DNA of 64,000 bases, from assembly GCA_934635225.1 (NCBI GenBank), contig CAKTYZ010000014.1, positions 1-64,000 of the forward strand, read 5' to 3'. Shown one piece after another: positions 17,122 through 25,755 of this stretch. How positions within the stretch are numbered: the stretch's first letter is position 1; every line of letters begins with the position of its first letter. The position numbers and the translations under genes were made by a program. Under the pieces are notes generated by a model, which saw only the letters and a program-made list of their open reading frames with translations, did no database searches and was not told where the DNA came from. This DNA comes from an uncultured Kiritimatiellota bacterium. GTDB lineage: Bacteria > Verrucomicrobiota > Kiritimatiellia > RFP12 > UBA1067.

Positions 17122-18081
17122 TTAGCGCACGGTAGCCCAGCTTGGGAAAGGCGTTGCGATCTCGGTTGGCGCACCCGTGACCGGATGAGCAAAGACGACG
17201 GCCTTCGCATGGAGACAGTGCCCGGTCATGTTCTCGACGGCAAACGCGCCATAGAGGCGGTCATTTACGATGTGCATCCCCGCAAGGGCGAGTTGGGCGC
17301 GAATCTGATGCGTGACGCCTGTGCGTATTGTTACTTCCAGCAACGTGCGTTCCTCGTTCTCGACCATCATCTGCGCACACGGTCGGAACTGCGTCAGGGC
17401 GTGCAATGGCTTGAGCTTCGCACATTGGGCGCGCGTAAGCCGGTTGTGGCGGAAGTCGATCATCCGACAGAAGGGGAGCGTCGGATCGTGGACGAGATCG
17501 TTTTCAAGCGTGCCGCCGACGGCAACGGACCCTTCGACCAGCGCAAGGTAGGTCTTCCGGACGGCTTGTGCGGCGAATTGCCTGCGGAGGTTCGTGAAGG
17601 CTTCTGTCGTGCGGGCGACAAGGACGAGGCCAGACGTATCGGCATCGATTCGGTGAAGCGCACCCGCCATCAGCGGGTTTTCCCCAAGTCGCGTCAGGTT
17701 TGGCCCGAGAGCGCGGCATTCGGGATAGCGCACCGCAACGGCGTTCATCAGCGTTCCGGTCTCACGACAGGTCAGCGGCTGGACGGGCATCCCCGTCGGC
17801 TTGTCAAACGCCAGAAGTGCCGCGTCCTCAAACAGGGGCTGGGGACAGGCTCCGTCGGGCGTGACAAGATTGTCGCCGGCTTCGAGCAGTTCGACGACAT
17901 GGAGCGTCTCGCCGCCCTGCAGCTTCAAGCCTTTGGCCGCCCGTCGCCCGTTGACGAGGACCATCCCGCATCCAATGGCGTCCCGGACGAACGCGCGCGT
18001 TGTGGTGGGGAAGGCATGAAGAAGGGCGGCATCCAGTCGGACGCCGCCTTCGTTGAGTGTCAGGTTTTGATCAGCAATCAC
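17122..18081 (-). CDS. RluA/RluD-family pseudouridine synthase
   Basis: A 319-residue enzyme with an N-terminal S4-like domain (VRLDAALLHAF...VLVNGRRA) and the catalytic signature HRIDADTSGLVLVAR, whose aspartate attacks the target uracil. LAFDKPTGMPV and TGVTHQIRAQLA are the other conserved blocks. The substrate (23S rRNA or tRNA) cannot be named from sequence. GTG start at 18081, 33 nt after the small lipoprotein gene, so probably the last gene of a three-gene minus-strand operon. Confidence 0.85.
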   Translation of the reverse strand: MIADQNLTLNEGGVRLDAALLHAFPTTTRAFVRDAIGCGMVLVNGRRAAKGLKLQGGETLHVVELLEAGDNLVTPDGACPQPLFEDAALLAFDKPTGMPVQPLTCRETGTLMNAVAVRYPECRALGPNLTRLGENPLMAGALHRIDADTSGLVLVARTTEAFTNLRRQFAAQAVRKTYLALVEGSVAVGGTLENDLVHDPTLPFCRMIDFRHNRLTRAQCAKLKPLHALTQFRPCAQMMVENEERTLLEVTIRTGVTHQIRAQLALAGMHIVNDRLYGAFAVENMTGHCLHAKAVVFAHPVTGAPTEIATPFPSWATVR

Positions 18082-18114
18082 TTTTCAACCAAGCCACTTT
18101 TCATGCGCACGCGC

Positions 18115-18273
18115 TCATTCGTAGCGGTCCATCACGGAAGGCGCGATAGGCGCGACGCCTTCCCAGCTTCGGTTGGAGGCCCACGGCAAATCCGAATCCT
18201 CTGCCGAGTCGGCGATGCACCCCGCAAGGAGAGGGAGCGCCAGACCAGCCAAGATGAACGCGAATGTCTTCAT
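18115..18273 (-). CDS. small lipoprotein
   Basis: A 52-residue protein shorter than most gene callers accept. MKTFAFILAGLALPLLAGC is a clear lipoprotein signal with lipobox LAGC, leaving a mature peptide of about 34 residues that ends in an aromatic/proline-rich segment (DLPWASNRSWEG...MDRYE). The ATG overlaps the stop of the coiled-coil gene as TGATG, good evidence that it is really translated. The function is unknown; small lipoproteins with a PWxxxxxWE core are, as I recall, seen in related bacteria. Confidence 0.75.
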   Translation of the reverse strand: MKTFAFILAGLALPLLAGCIADSAEDSDLPWASNRSWEGVAPIAPSVMDRYE

Positions 18274-19403
18274 CAGTCGGCGAAAATCGTGTCGCCCTCG
18301 GCCATCTTGTCTTGGGACCACGCGCCGAGGATGTCGCAGATGACATACGGCTTGCCCCTGACTTCCTGACGGAGGCGGAGGCGACCGACGAAGGTGTTGT
18401 TGCGCTTGACGCCGAGGTCAATGGCCGGAAGGGCCTTCGAAAGGTCATCGCCCTTGAGTTCCTTCATCGCCGTTTCAGAGAACTCGACAATCGCGAACAT
18501 CTTGTCGTTGTCAACCTCGACGACCTTGCCCTTGTCGCCCGCCGGAAGCGACGAGACAGCCGTGCCCGCGCCTGCCGCAGAAGCCTGCCCCTGCGTCGTC
18601 TGGATGGACTCCTGAAGCATCTTGCGGAGGTTCTCGTTCAGCTGCTTCGCCTTCGCAATCTCCTCGTTCTTGGCTTCGATTTCCTCGTCCTTGCGCTGGA
18701 TCTCGTCATTCTTCGAGGCGATTTCGCTGTTCAGCTCGTCAACCATCGACTTGATTTTCGTCACCTCGGACTGAGCCTTGTCGCGTTCCTGCTCAAGTTC
18801 CGACATCTTTTCCTTCTGCTCCGCGAGAGTCACCTTGTCCTGGCGCGCATCGGGCTTCAGCTTGTTGATCTCGGCGACCGTCGCCTCAAGTTTGGCGCGG
18901 AGATCGGCCAATGCCGCGCGGGTCGTGTTGAGACGCGCCTGCTGGGCCTTGGCGGAGTCGAAGAGCTTGCTCAGGAGCTCGTCTTCGGTCCCCGGACCGG
19001 TCTTGAGGAATTCGTTGCCGTCCATGACCGGCTTGCCGTCGATGTCGGTCGCATAGACGGCGCGGAGCTGCTCGCGCTCGTTCTGCCCCCACTTGTAGGT
19101 GACGTCATCGCCTGTGCGGATCTGCTCAAGTGCACTGTTGTAGTCTTCGAGAACGTTTCTCATGTCGGGCGAATCGACAAGGCGCGCTTCGACGGGGGAG
19201 GAGTCTTGGTTGATTTCCAGCGACCGGTCCTTCGCAGGGTCGCTTTTCTCGATTGTTCGAGCGATCTTGACCAGATAGTCTTCTTGAAGACGGTTTCGGT
19301 CCGTCAACAAGGAACGCTTCGAGTTGAGTTGAAGCTCGAAGTAGAGCGCAGCGGCGGCGAGCGCCAAAAACACGTAGACAAGGACGTGCAGAACTTTATT
19401 CAT
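18273..19403 (-). CDS. membrane-anchored coiled-coil protein
   Basis: A 376-residue protein of unknown function. An N-terminal membrane helix (VLHVLVYVFLALAAAALYF) anchors a long extracytoplasmic part with strong heptads (about residues 165-280, many Glu/Lys, e.g. KNDEIQRKDEEIEAKNEEI). It ends in a compact beta-rich domain (GKVVEVDNDKMFAIVEF ... VGRLRLRQEV ... GDTIFAD) of the kind I associate with PVC envelope proteins. ATG 19403 has GAGGTG upstream; the frame is open further but crosses the tgt promoter. First gene of the operon with the lipoprotein and the RluA-type enzyme. Confidence 0.75.
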   Translation of the reverse strand: MNKVLHVLVYVFLALAAAALYFELQLNSKRSLLTDRNRLQEDYLVKIARTIEKSDPAKDRSLEINQDSSPVEARLVDSPDMRNVLEDYNSALEQIRTGDDVTYKWGQNEREQLRAVYATDIDGKPVMDGNEFLKTGPGTEDELLSKLFDSAKAQQARLNTTRAALADLRAKLEATVAEINKLKPDARQDKVTLAEQKEKMSELEQERDKAQSEVTKIKSMVDELNSEIASKNDEIQRKDEEIEAKNEEIAKAKQLNENLRKMLQESIQTTQGQASAAGAGTAVSSLPAGDKGKVVEVDNDKMFAIVEFSETAMKELKGDDLSKALPAIDLGVKRNNTFVGRLRLRQEVRGKPYVICDILGAWSQDKMAEGDTIFAD

Positions 19404-19484
19404 ATTAAAGACACCTCTTTTTTGAGTTACGGAGAGAATGATACACGATTTTTTCTTTTTACGCAAGTGGGAATTGTTATTTTT

Positions 19485-19493
19485 TGGTAAAAT
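19485..19493 (+). promoter_or_regulatory. extended -10 promoter of tgt
   Basis: TGG-TAAAAT ends 7 nt before the GTG start of tgt, predicting a leaderless transcript. No clear -35 hexamer; the region upstream is T-rich. Confidence 0.6.
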
Positions 19494-19500
19494 ATGCGCC

Positions 19501-20601
19501 GTGGCATTTGAAGTGACAAAAGTGGACTCGCGCACGAAAGCGCGACTCGGACGGCTTGCGACCGCGCATGGGGTCGTCGAGACGCCTGTTTTTATGGATG
19601 TGGGGACGCTGGGCACGGTGAAGGCTCTGGAGCCTCGGGATCTCGTCGAGCTGAAGACGCAGGTCGTTCTCGGGAACACTTACCACCTTCTCCTGCGCCC
19701 AGGTCCGGACGTCCTCGCGGCGGCGGGCGGATTGCACCGGTTCATGCGGTGGGACGGGCCGATCTTGACGGACTCGGGCGGCTTTCAGGTCTTCTCGCTC
19801 GCGAAGATGCGGAAGTTCACGGAGGAAGGCTGCCATTTCCAGTCGCACATTGACGGGCACGCGTTTTTCCTCGGCCCGAAGGAGTCCATGGCAATGCAGC
19901 GCGTCATCGGGTCTGACATCGCGATGGTCTTTGACGAGTGCCTGCCGTATCCCTGCGAGCGCAGTCGCGCGGTTGAATCGGTCGAGCGGACGATTCGCTG
20001 GGCGCGGCGGTCGAAGGACGAGCCGCATGCGGACGGGCAGATGGTCTTCGGCATCGTGCAGGGCGGCGTCTACGATGACATTCGCCGGCATTGCGCGGAA
20101 GAGCTCGTGAAGATCGGCTTTGACGGCTATGCGATTGGTGGCGTCTCGGTTGGCGAGCCTGAGGGCTTCATGTACCAGGCCGTTGACGCGAGCGTCCCGT
20201 GTCTGCCGGAGGACAAGCCGCGCTATGTGATGGGACTCGGCGTCATGCACCAGATGGCCGAGTGCGTCGCGCGCGGCGTTGACATGTTCGACTGCGTCAT
20301 CCCGACGCGCATCGCGCGGCACGGCACGGCCATCACCCGCAAGGGCAACGTTGCGATCAAGGCGGCGAAATGGGCGCGTGATCCGGGGCCTGTCGAGGAG
20401 GGGTGCGACTGCTATTGCTGTCGCAACTTCTCGCGCAGCTACGTGCGGCATCTGCTGGCGTGTGACGAGATTCTCGGCCTTCGGCTGCTGACGATCCACA
20501 ACGTCTGGCGGCTCAACGAGTTCATGCGCGAGATGCGCGCGGCGATTGCGGCTGGCGTGTTCTCCGAATTCCTGGCCGAAGTCAGGGCTTACAAGAACTA
20601 A
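19501..20601 (+). CDS. tgt: queuine/preQ1 tRNA-guanine transglycosylase
   Basis: A 366-residue TIM-barrel enzyme that swaps guanine 34 of GUN-anticodon tRNAs for preQ1. Motifs: DSGGFQVFSLAKMRK (substrate-binding aspartate), GGVSVGEP, the catalytic-aspartate region DMFDCVIPTRIARHGTA, and the zinc ligands CDCYCC followed by His in LLTIHNV. The GTG at 19501 gives the standard N-terminus (VAFEVTKVDSRTKARLG). No Shine-Dalgarno sequence is visible, in line with leaderless expression. tgt-yajC is a common pair, but secD/secF do not follow here. Confidence 0.95.
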   Translation: MAFEVTKVDSRTKARLGRLATAHGVVETPVFMDVGTLGTVKALEPRDLVELKTQVVLGNTYHLLLRPGPDVLAAAGGLHRFMRWDGPILTDSGGFQVFSLAKMRKFTEEGCHFQSHIDGHAFFLGPKESMAMQRVIGSDIAMVFDECLPYPCERSRAVESVERTIRWARRSKDEPHADGQMVFGIVQGGVYDDIRRHCAEELVKIGFDGYAIGGVSVGEPEGFMYQAVDASVPCLPEDKPRYVMGLGVMHQMAECVARGVDMFDCVIPTRIARHGTAITRKGNVAIKAAKWARDPGPVEEGCDCYCCRNFSRSYVRHLLACDEILGLRLLTIHNVWRLNEFMREMRAAIAAGVFSEFLAEVRAYKN

Positions 20602-20646
20602 TCGGACTTCCAAACCAAACAGACAAAAAGGAAAGAAAAAAGACAA

Positions 20647-20976
20647 ATGAATACAGCACTGATGCTCTGCGACGCGGCGGTTGCTCCCGCTCAAAACGGT
20701 GGCGGCATGGGGATGCTCGTCCCGATGCTCCTCATTCTCGCGATCTTCTACTTCATGATGATTCGCCCGCAGCAGCGCAAGGAGAAGGAGCGCCGCAAGA
20801 TGATCGAGGAGCTCCGCGCGGGCGCGAAGATCGTCTTTGCGGGCGGCCTCATGGGCACGATCCAGGAAGCGACGGAGAAGACGTTCAAGGTCGAGATTTG
20901 CCCCGGCACGACGGTCGAGATCGCGCGTGCGTGCGTTTCGGGCGTCGTCCCGACGGAAGAGCCGAAGCAGAAGTAA
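20647..20976 (+). CDS. yajC: preprotein translocase accessory subunit YajC
   Basis: A 109-residue single-pass protein: a short N-terminus, a membrane helix containing MLLILAIFYFMMIRPQQRKEKER (the IRPQQKxxK motif is diagnostic), then a small cytoplasmic beta domain (AGAKIVFAGGLMGTI). YajC associates with SecDF. The AAAGGAAAG site lies upstream. Only 6 nt separate it from the LysM gene. Confidence 0.93.
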   Translation: MNTALMLCDAAVAPAQNGGGMGMLVPMLLILAIFYFMMIRPQQRKEKERRKMIEELRAGAKIVFAGGLMGTIQEATEKTFKVEICPGTTVEIARACVSGVVPTEEPKQK

Positions 20977-20982
20977 GCGGCG

Positions 20983-21834
20983 ATGTCTCTGAATCGCGGC
21001 AGGTACGGACTGGAATGGAACCCGAGACAGGACGAGAAGAAGTCGTCCGGTCTCGGGTGGTTGTTTCTCGTCGTCGGACTTGTCGCGTTCGTCTCTTTTG
21101 TCGTCACGCTCGTGCGGCGTCACGGGCAGTCAGCTTCCCGTGCGCCCGAGGCGGCTGCGGTCGTCAAGGAATCCGAGCCGTCGCCGGTCGTCCGGGCGGC
21201 TGGGCCGATGCCGGCGACGCCGTCGGTCGTGAGCCGCGCCGTGACGGAGAGCCGCCCGCCGCGCGTACGCAACCTCTTGCTGCGGCTGGAGGAGGCGGAG
21301 CGCCGCCGCGACGTCGAGATGGCGGTCTCGACGATTGAGCAGATTCGCGCGTTGCCGGGTTCGCCGGCGGCGGATCTGGACGACGCGCTTGCGCGGCGGC
21401 TGGGCGTTCTGAACATGAAGCGGCTCTTCGAGGGGAAGACGTCGCTCTGGGTGCGGCAGGTCGAGGTGCGGCGCGGCGATTCCGCCTCGCGCATCGCCGC
21501 CGAGAACGGTTCGACCTTTGCCTCGTTCGCCCGCCTGAACGGCGGGCACGTCGAGACGGTCCGTCTCGGGGCGAAGGTCTACGTGATGGACCATCCGCGT
21601 TTCACGCTCGTCGTCCATCGCCGCACGCGGACGGCCGACTTGCTCCTGAAGGAGAAGTTCTTCAAGCGCTATGACCTCGTGAAAGAGCCGACCGGCAAGG
21701 TCGGCGCCTATGAACTGCCGCGCGGGTCGTCCGCGTTCTGGAAGTCGTTGGGCGTCTCGTTCAAGACCCCGGACCAGACGGAGATCGACTTGCTGATGCC
21801 TGTCGGCTCCAGCGTCCTCATTGCGGAGATGTAG
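20983..21834 (+). CDS. membrane-anchored LysM-domain protein
   Basis: A 283-residue protein with a cytoplasmic N-terminus, one membrane helix (about 24-43), a Pro/Ala-rich linker, a helical segment, and a LysM domain (about 160-200: VEVRRGDSASRIAAENG ... LGAKVYVMDHP) that should bind peptidoglycan glycan. The C-terminal 80 residues look like a second beta domain. It may tether the membrane to the wall. It sits between yajC and rsmD in a compact operon. The exact role is unknown. Confidence 0.7.
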   Translation: MSLNRGRYGLEWNPRQDEKKSSGLGWLFLVVGLVAFVSFVVTLVRRHGQSASRAPEAAAVVKESEPSPVVRAAGPMPATPSVVSRAVTESRPPRVRNLLLRLEEAERRRDVEMAVSTIEQIRALPGSPAADLDDALARRLGVLNMKRLFEGKTSLWVRQVEVRRGDSASRIAAENGSTFASFARLNGGHVETVRLGAKVYVMDHPRFTLVVHRRTRTADLLLKEKFFKRYDLVKEPTGKVGAYELPRGSSAFWKSLGVSFKTPDQTEIDLLMPVGSSVLIAEM

Positions 21835-21838
21835 TCGG

Positions 21839-22411
21839 ATGAGAATTACGGGCGGCGAGTTCAGGGGGCGCAACCTCAAGGTCCCGAAGTCGGATGCAAT
21901 CCGTCCGACGCAGGATCGGGTGCGCGAGGCCCTGTTCAGCATCCTTTCGCCAGAAATCGCGGGGAGCGACTTCCTTGACCTGTTCGCCGGGTGCGGCGCC
22001 GTCGGGCTGGAGGCGCTTTCGCGTGGTGCGCGTACGGGGACGTTTGTCGAGCAGAGCCGCAGACATCTCGTTGTCTTGGGCGAGAACCTGAAGACGATTG
22101 CCGCCGGGCGAAACGTGACGGTCGTCGCTGCCGACTGCTATCGGTTCCTCTCGACCTATTCGGGCGCGGGCTTCTCAATCGCCTTCGCCGATCCGCCCTA
22201 CGCCTTGGGTGAGGAGAAGGGCTACGCGCAAGTCCTTGCGACGCTTGCCGCGCGGAACGTCGTTCGACCGAACGGGATGTTTGTCGCAGAGATGACGGCT
22301 GTGCAGAAGGCGGAAGAGACGCCGGGCTGGGACCTCTTGCGTGACCGCACGTATGGAAAGACGCGCCTCTGCATCTGGCGTCGCCTTGCCACGCCCTCGC
22401 GCGGCGATTGA
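21839..22411 (+). CDS. rsmD: 16S rRNA (guanine966-N2)-methyltransferase RsmD
   Basis: A 190-residue Rossmann methyltransferase acting on G966 of 16S rRNA with S-adenosylmethionine. It begins MRITGGEFRGRNLKVP with IRPTQDRVREALFSIL, has the SAM loop FLDLFAGCGAVGLEALSRGA and the catalytic FADPPY. The ATG 21839 is 4 nt after the LysM gene; an alternative upstream start inside that gene adds only six residues. Confidence 0.92.
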   Translation: MRITGGEFRGRNLKVPKSDAIRPTQDRVREALFSILSPEIAGSDFLDLFAGCGAVGLEALSRGARTGTFVEQSRRHLVVLGENLKTIAAGRNVTVVAADCYRFLSTYSGAGFSIAFADPPYALGEEKGYAQVLATLAARNVVRPNGMFVAEMTAVQKAEETPGWDLLRDRTYGKTRLCIWRRLATPSRGD

Positions 22412-22477
22412 CGCAGCGGGCGTTCGTCGAGGACCGTGAGAAATTGCTCGGCGGGCTGAACTCCCGACGCGTTTGCG

Positions 22478-22501
22478 GCGTTTCATTAAGTGATGAAACG
22501 C
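22478..22501 (+). promoter_or_regulatory. hairpin sequestering a start codon
   Basis: GCGTTTCAT (22478-22486) and ATGAAACGC (22493-22501) are perfect reverse complements with a 6-nt loop. The right arm begins exactly at the ATG of the next gene, so the mRNA hairpin would bury the start codon. No T-tract follows, so it is not a terminator of rsmD. Confidence 0.6.
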
Positions 22502-24118
22502 TTCAGTGTTCTGTTTGCCTTCTGCGTGGCAATGGCCCTGACGGCCTCGGCCTTCAGTGGCAAGACCCTCTATCATTACGTCGCCTACCACGCGGCTTTT
22601 TGGCCAAAGGCTCTTCCCGCGACGGCCGAGAACTATCCGAAAGTCGCGCTTGCGGGGCTTGATTCGCTGAAATTTGACACGCTCGTGGTCGCGCCGACAT
22701 TTGGGTTTGGGGCGATGGCGGCGAAACTCGGCTCGGCGGATTTCCCGACAGTCCAGCCGGCCTCTGACTCAAAATGGCTTTCGCCCTACCGCAACGCGAT
22801 GCCAGAACTCATGCAGAAGGGGATTGACCCGCTGGCGGAGACGGTCAGGTGGTGTCGCGCGAACAAGAAAGAGGTGGTCGTCGCGCTGCCGGTCAACCTG
22901 CTGATCCACGGGGCACGTCTGGGCGGAACGCGGAATACGCCCGGCTCGTGGTATTCCTACCTGTGGCCGTCGTTCAAGACGAAGAATCCCGATGCGCTGA
23001 TGAGTCCTGACGGGAAGGCCGCGACGCCCTTCGCCAATGCGGTCGCGGTCGATTACGGCAACGCAAAGGTGCGCGAAAGGTTCTCGGCCATTGCGTGCGA
23101 GATTGCCGGCAAGTACGACATGGATGGGGTGATGGTTGATTTCATGATGAACCCGACGCTCTTCCGCAGCGTGGCGATGGGCGGCAAGGCCGAACCGAAG
23201 GAAGCCGAGGCTCTGACGCAGATGATGCGGAAAATCGGCGTGGCGTGCAAGGGCGCGGCGACGCGGCTGGGGCATTCCGTCACGTTCTGCGCGCGTGTGC
23301 CGGATTCGGTCGGCTTCTGCAAGGACATCGGCATTAACCTTCAGGGGTGGCTCGATGCGAAACTTCTCGACGCGATCATGCTGGGCGGAGGCTTCCAGCT
23401 GAATCGCTGGAACGTGACGGGCGATCTCGTGCGCAAGGCGGGCATTCCCTATTATGTTTCCTTTGCCGCGAGCGGCATCTACGTCGGGAATGATTCGGGC
23501 TACATTGGTGACGATGAGCGGTTGCCGCGCCAAAGCCGACCGACCTACGCGGCGCGGATTGCGGATGCGCTCTTGTGCCAGGCGTCCGGCTGCATGTACA
23601 CGATGGCGCTTCACCACGAGTGGGGCATCTCACATGAGGCGATTGCGCCTTTTGACGCCTCGGCGAACAGGCGCGCGGACAAGCGGTATTTCGTCTGCTA
23701 CACGAATGACCGCGTGGCCGGAAACGTGCTGAAGGACGGCACGAAGTACGTCGGCGTCGAGTCGCTGCTCTCGAACAGCCCGATCTCCCTCTCGAAGGGC
23801 GTCGCGAAATATCACGTGAACGTCTGGGACGACGCGGTCGCGCTGAAGGGTGAGGACGGTGGCGCGCCGAAGGCGACGCTCGTCACCGAGGCATCGATTC
23901 CGAGCGGCATGGAGACGGTCGTCACGTTCAACGGCAAGGAGCTGAGGTCGTTCAAGAAGCGGGCGGGCACGCAGCTTTACGAGATTCCGGATGGCCTGTT
24001 GCGCCATGGGCCAAACGAGGTTTCCGTCAAGGCGAAGGGCAAGAACCGACGCGGCGAAATCGCGAGACTCGGGAACGTCGCCGTCGAGTTGGCGTATCCG
24101 AAGAAGGGTGGAAAATGA
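22493..24118 (+). CDS. secreted glycoside-hydrolase-like TIM-barrel protein
   Basis: A 541-residue protein with a clear signal peptide (MKRFSVLFAFCVAMALTASA). The body reads like the GHL10-type or related putative glycosidase TIM barrels: strands such as VVVALPVNLLIHG, YDMDGVMVDFMMNP (acidic strand-4-type end), VTFCARVPDS, LLDAIMLGGG and IPYYVSFAASGI. A C-terminal beta-sandwich follows (METVVTFNGKEL...NEVSVKAKG). No family can be fixed by eye. There is no Shine-Dalgarno sequence, and the start lies inside a perfect hairpin. The stop overlaps the next gene as ATGA. Confidence 0.65.
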   Translation: MKRFSVLFAFCVAMALTASAFSGKTLYHYVAYHAAFWPKALPATAENYPKVALAGLDSLKFDTLVVAPTFGFGAMAAKLGSADFPTVQPASDSKWLSPYRNAMPELMQKGIDPLAETVRWCRANKKEVVVALPVNLLIHGARLGGTRNTPGSWYSYLWPSFKTKNPDALMSPDGKAATPFANAVAVDYGNAKVRERFSAIACEIAGKYDMDGVMVDFMMNPTLFRSVAMGGKAEPKEAEALTQMMRKIGVACKGAATRLGHSVTFCARVPDSVGFCKDIGINLQGWLDAKLLDAIMLGGGFQLNRWNVTGDLVRKAGIPYYVSFAASGIYVGNDSGYIGDDERLPRQSRPTYAARIADALLCQASGCMYTMALHHEWGISHEAIAPFDASANRRADKRYFVCYTNDRVAGNVLKDGTKYVGVESLLSNSPISLSKGVAKYHVNVWDDAVALKGEDGGAPKATLVTEASIPSGMETVVTFNGKELRSFKKRAGTQLYEIPDGLLRHGPNEVSVKAKGKNRRGEIARLGNVAVELAYPKKGGK

Positions 24119-25755
24119 GCGACGAGGAACGCGAGTTGACGGCTGACGAGGTGAGGAAGGAGCACCTGGAGGAATTAGAGGCGGCCTACGCCGAAATCGG
24201 CTATTTCCAACGGCTTTCCCGCATGGTCAAAGGGCTTGGGAAGCCGCACGCCTCGGCGGAATATAAGTTTGCGCGGACGGAATTGCAGCGACTGGCCGCA
24301 CCGATTGTCGCCGTGGTCGCCCCGGTCATCTTCGTCGTCATCCTTTGCGTGGTGACGGATAGCGCGAGACAGGCGACCAGAACGATCCAGATTGAGGTCG
24401 CCCGGACTCAGGAAGAGGACGCGCCACTGGAGGACGAGGGCGAGCAGATGGAGACGGAGACTTCCTATGAGACGGAGGTTGAGATCTCGATCGACACGCC
24501 GTCTGACGTGCCGATGCAGATAGCGGACCTTGTCGCGCCAAGTCCGACGGCGACGTCTGTCGAGCAGTCGTTGCGTCCGCCGGATCCGACGTCTGTCGCG
24601 CTCGTCAAGTCGCCGATCACGATGAAGTCGATCTACGGCGAGACGCGCAGCGCGGCCTCGCGTGTCGGCGCGTTGCGCAAGTACGGCGGCAGCCAGCGGA
24701 CGGAGGAGGCCGTCATCAACGCCTTGCGGTGGCTGAAGACCCAGCAACGTCCAGACGGCAGCTGGTCGGGCTCAACAGGCGCCGACCGTCAGGGCGTCAC
24801 GGGCCTTGTCTTGCTCACGTTTCTTGCGCACGGCGAGAAGAGCGGCGGAGGGGAGTTCGGCAACTGCGTCTCAAGGGGGCTCGAATGGCTGATGTCGCGG
24901 CGTGAGAGCCTTGATCCGGTTGGAACGCACGCGCTTGCGGAAGCCTACGGCTTCCTGAAGAACCCAAACCTCAAGGAGGCGGCGACGCGGGCTGTGCAGG
25001 TGATGGCGGACCAGCTTCACGAGACGGTTTGGGGTCCGGACGAGGAGAAGGGCGTGAACACGCGTCCGCAGCTGCTGCGCATGGCATTCCAGACGATGGC
25101 GCTCAGGTCTGCGCAGATGAGCGGCATCGAGCCAAAGAACCTTTCGACGGCGCTTGCGAAGCTGAAGGAGGGCTTCCTGATTCAGGGCAACCAGAGCGAC
25201 GGCGGCTTTTCAAGCGACTACTACGGACCGCCGCGCGCGGGCTATCGGCGGACGGGCATTTGGCACTTCATGGTCGGTGTCGTCGGGTTGCAGTATCTTG
25301 GCTTTGGCGACTTGCCGATCGTCGAGAAGACGATGAAGATCCTTGATGACGACTGGGAAGCGCCGACGCTTGGCTCAATCGACAGTTCGTGCTGTCCCGT
25401 GCGCGGCAACTACTGGGCGACGATGGTGTTCTTTAACGGCGGCGGCAGACGATGGCAAGACTGGAATCGTCGCATGATCGACATCTACTACAACGGCCAG
25501 ACGGTCAAGAAGGGGGCTTACACCGACGCTCAAGGCGTGAAGCGCAATCTCGGCTATTGGACTTGCGAGGATATGCATATCGGTTCGCAACCGGTTGCGC
25601 CGACCTGCTGGGTCGCGCTTCAGCTGATGGTCTACTATCGGTATCTGCCGACATCCTCGAAGAAGGCGCGCGGCATCACGACAAAGACGGCGGAGAAGGT
25701 CGAGCAAAAGCCAACGACCGCCGACAAGACCGTCGAGGTCGAAGTCGATATCTGA
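24115..25755 (+). CDS. membrane protein with prenyltransferase/squalene-cyclase-like repeats
   Basis: A 546-residue protein: an acidic helical cytoplasmic N-terminus, a membrane helix (about 62-80, APIVAVVAPVIFVVILCVV), a flexible acidic/Pro-rich linker (about 95-175), then an alpha/alpha-barrel with QW-type repeats (WLKTQQRPDGSWSG, GNQSDGGFSSDYYG, WHFMVGVVGLQYLG). Such domains occur in terpene cyclases but also in large families of uncharacterised proteins in planctomycetes and verrucomicrobia. The DXDD motif of cyclases is not seen, so enzyme activity is doubtful. It overlaps the secreted TIM-barrel gene, suggesting a joint extracytoplasmic role. Confidence 0.65.
   Translation: MSDEERELTADEVRKEHLEELEAAYAEIGYFQRLSRMVKGLGKPHASAEYKFARTELQRLAAPIVAVVAPVIFVVILCVVTDSARQATRTIQIEVARTQEEDAPLEDEGEQMETETSYETEVEISIDTPSDVPMQIADLVAPSPTATSVEQSLRPPDPTSVALVKSPITMKSIYGETRSAASRVGALRKYGGSQRTEEAVINALRWLKTQQRPDGSWSGSTGADRQGVTGLVLLTFLAHGEKSGGGEFGNCVSRGLEWLMSRRESLDPVGTHALAEAYGFLKNPNLKEAATRAVQVMADQLHETVWGPDEEKGVNTRPQLLRMAFQTMALRSAQMSGIEPKNLSTALAKLKEGFLIQGNQSDGGFSSDYYGPPRAGYRRTGIWHFMVGVVGLQYLGFGDLPIVEKTMKILDDDWEAPTLGSIDSSCCPVRGNYWATMVFFNGGGRRWQDWNRRMIDIYYNGQTVKKGAYTDAQGVKRNLGYWTCEDMHIGSQPVAPTCWVALQLMVYYRYLPTSSKKARGITTKTAEKVEQKPTTADKTVEVEVDI

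Noticed and set aside
19477..21123. Minus-strand open frame of about 548 codons opposite tgt and yajC
   Set aside because: Antisense to well-identified genes; composition is that of a shadow frame.
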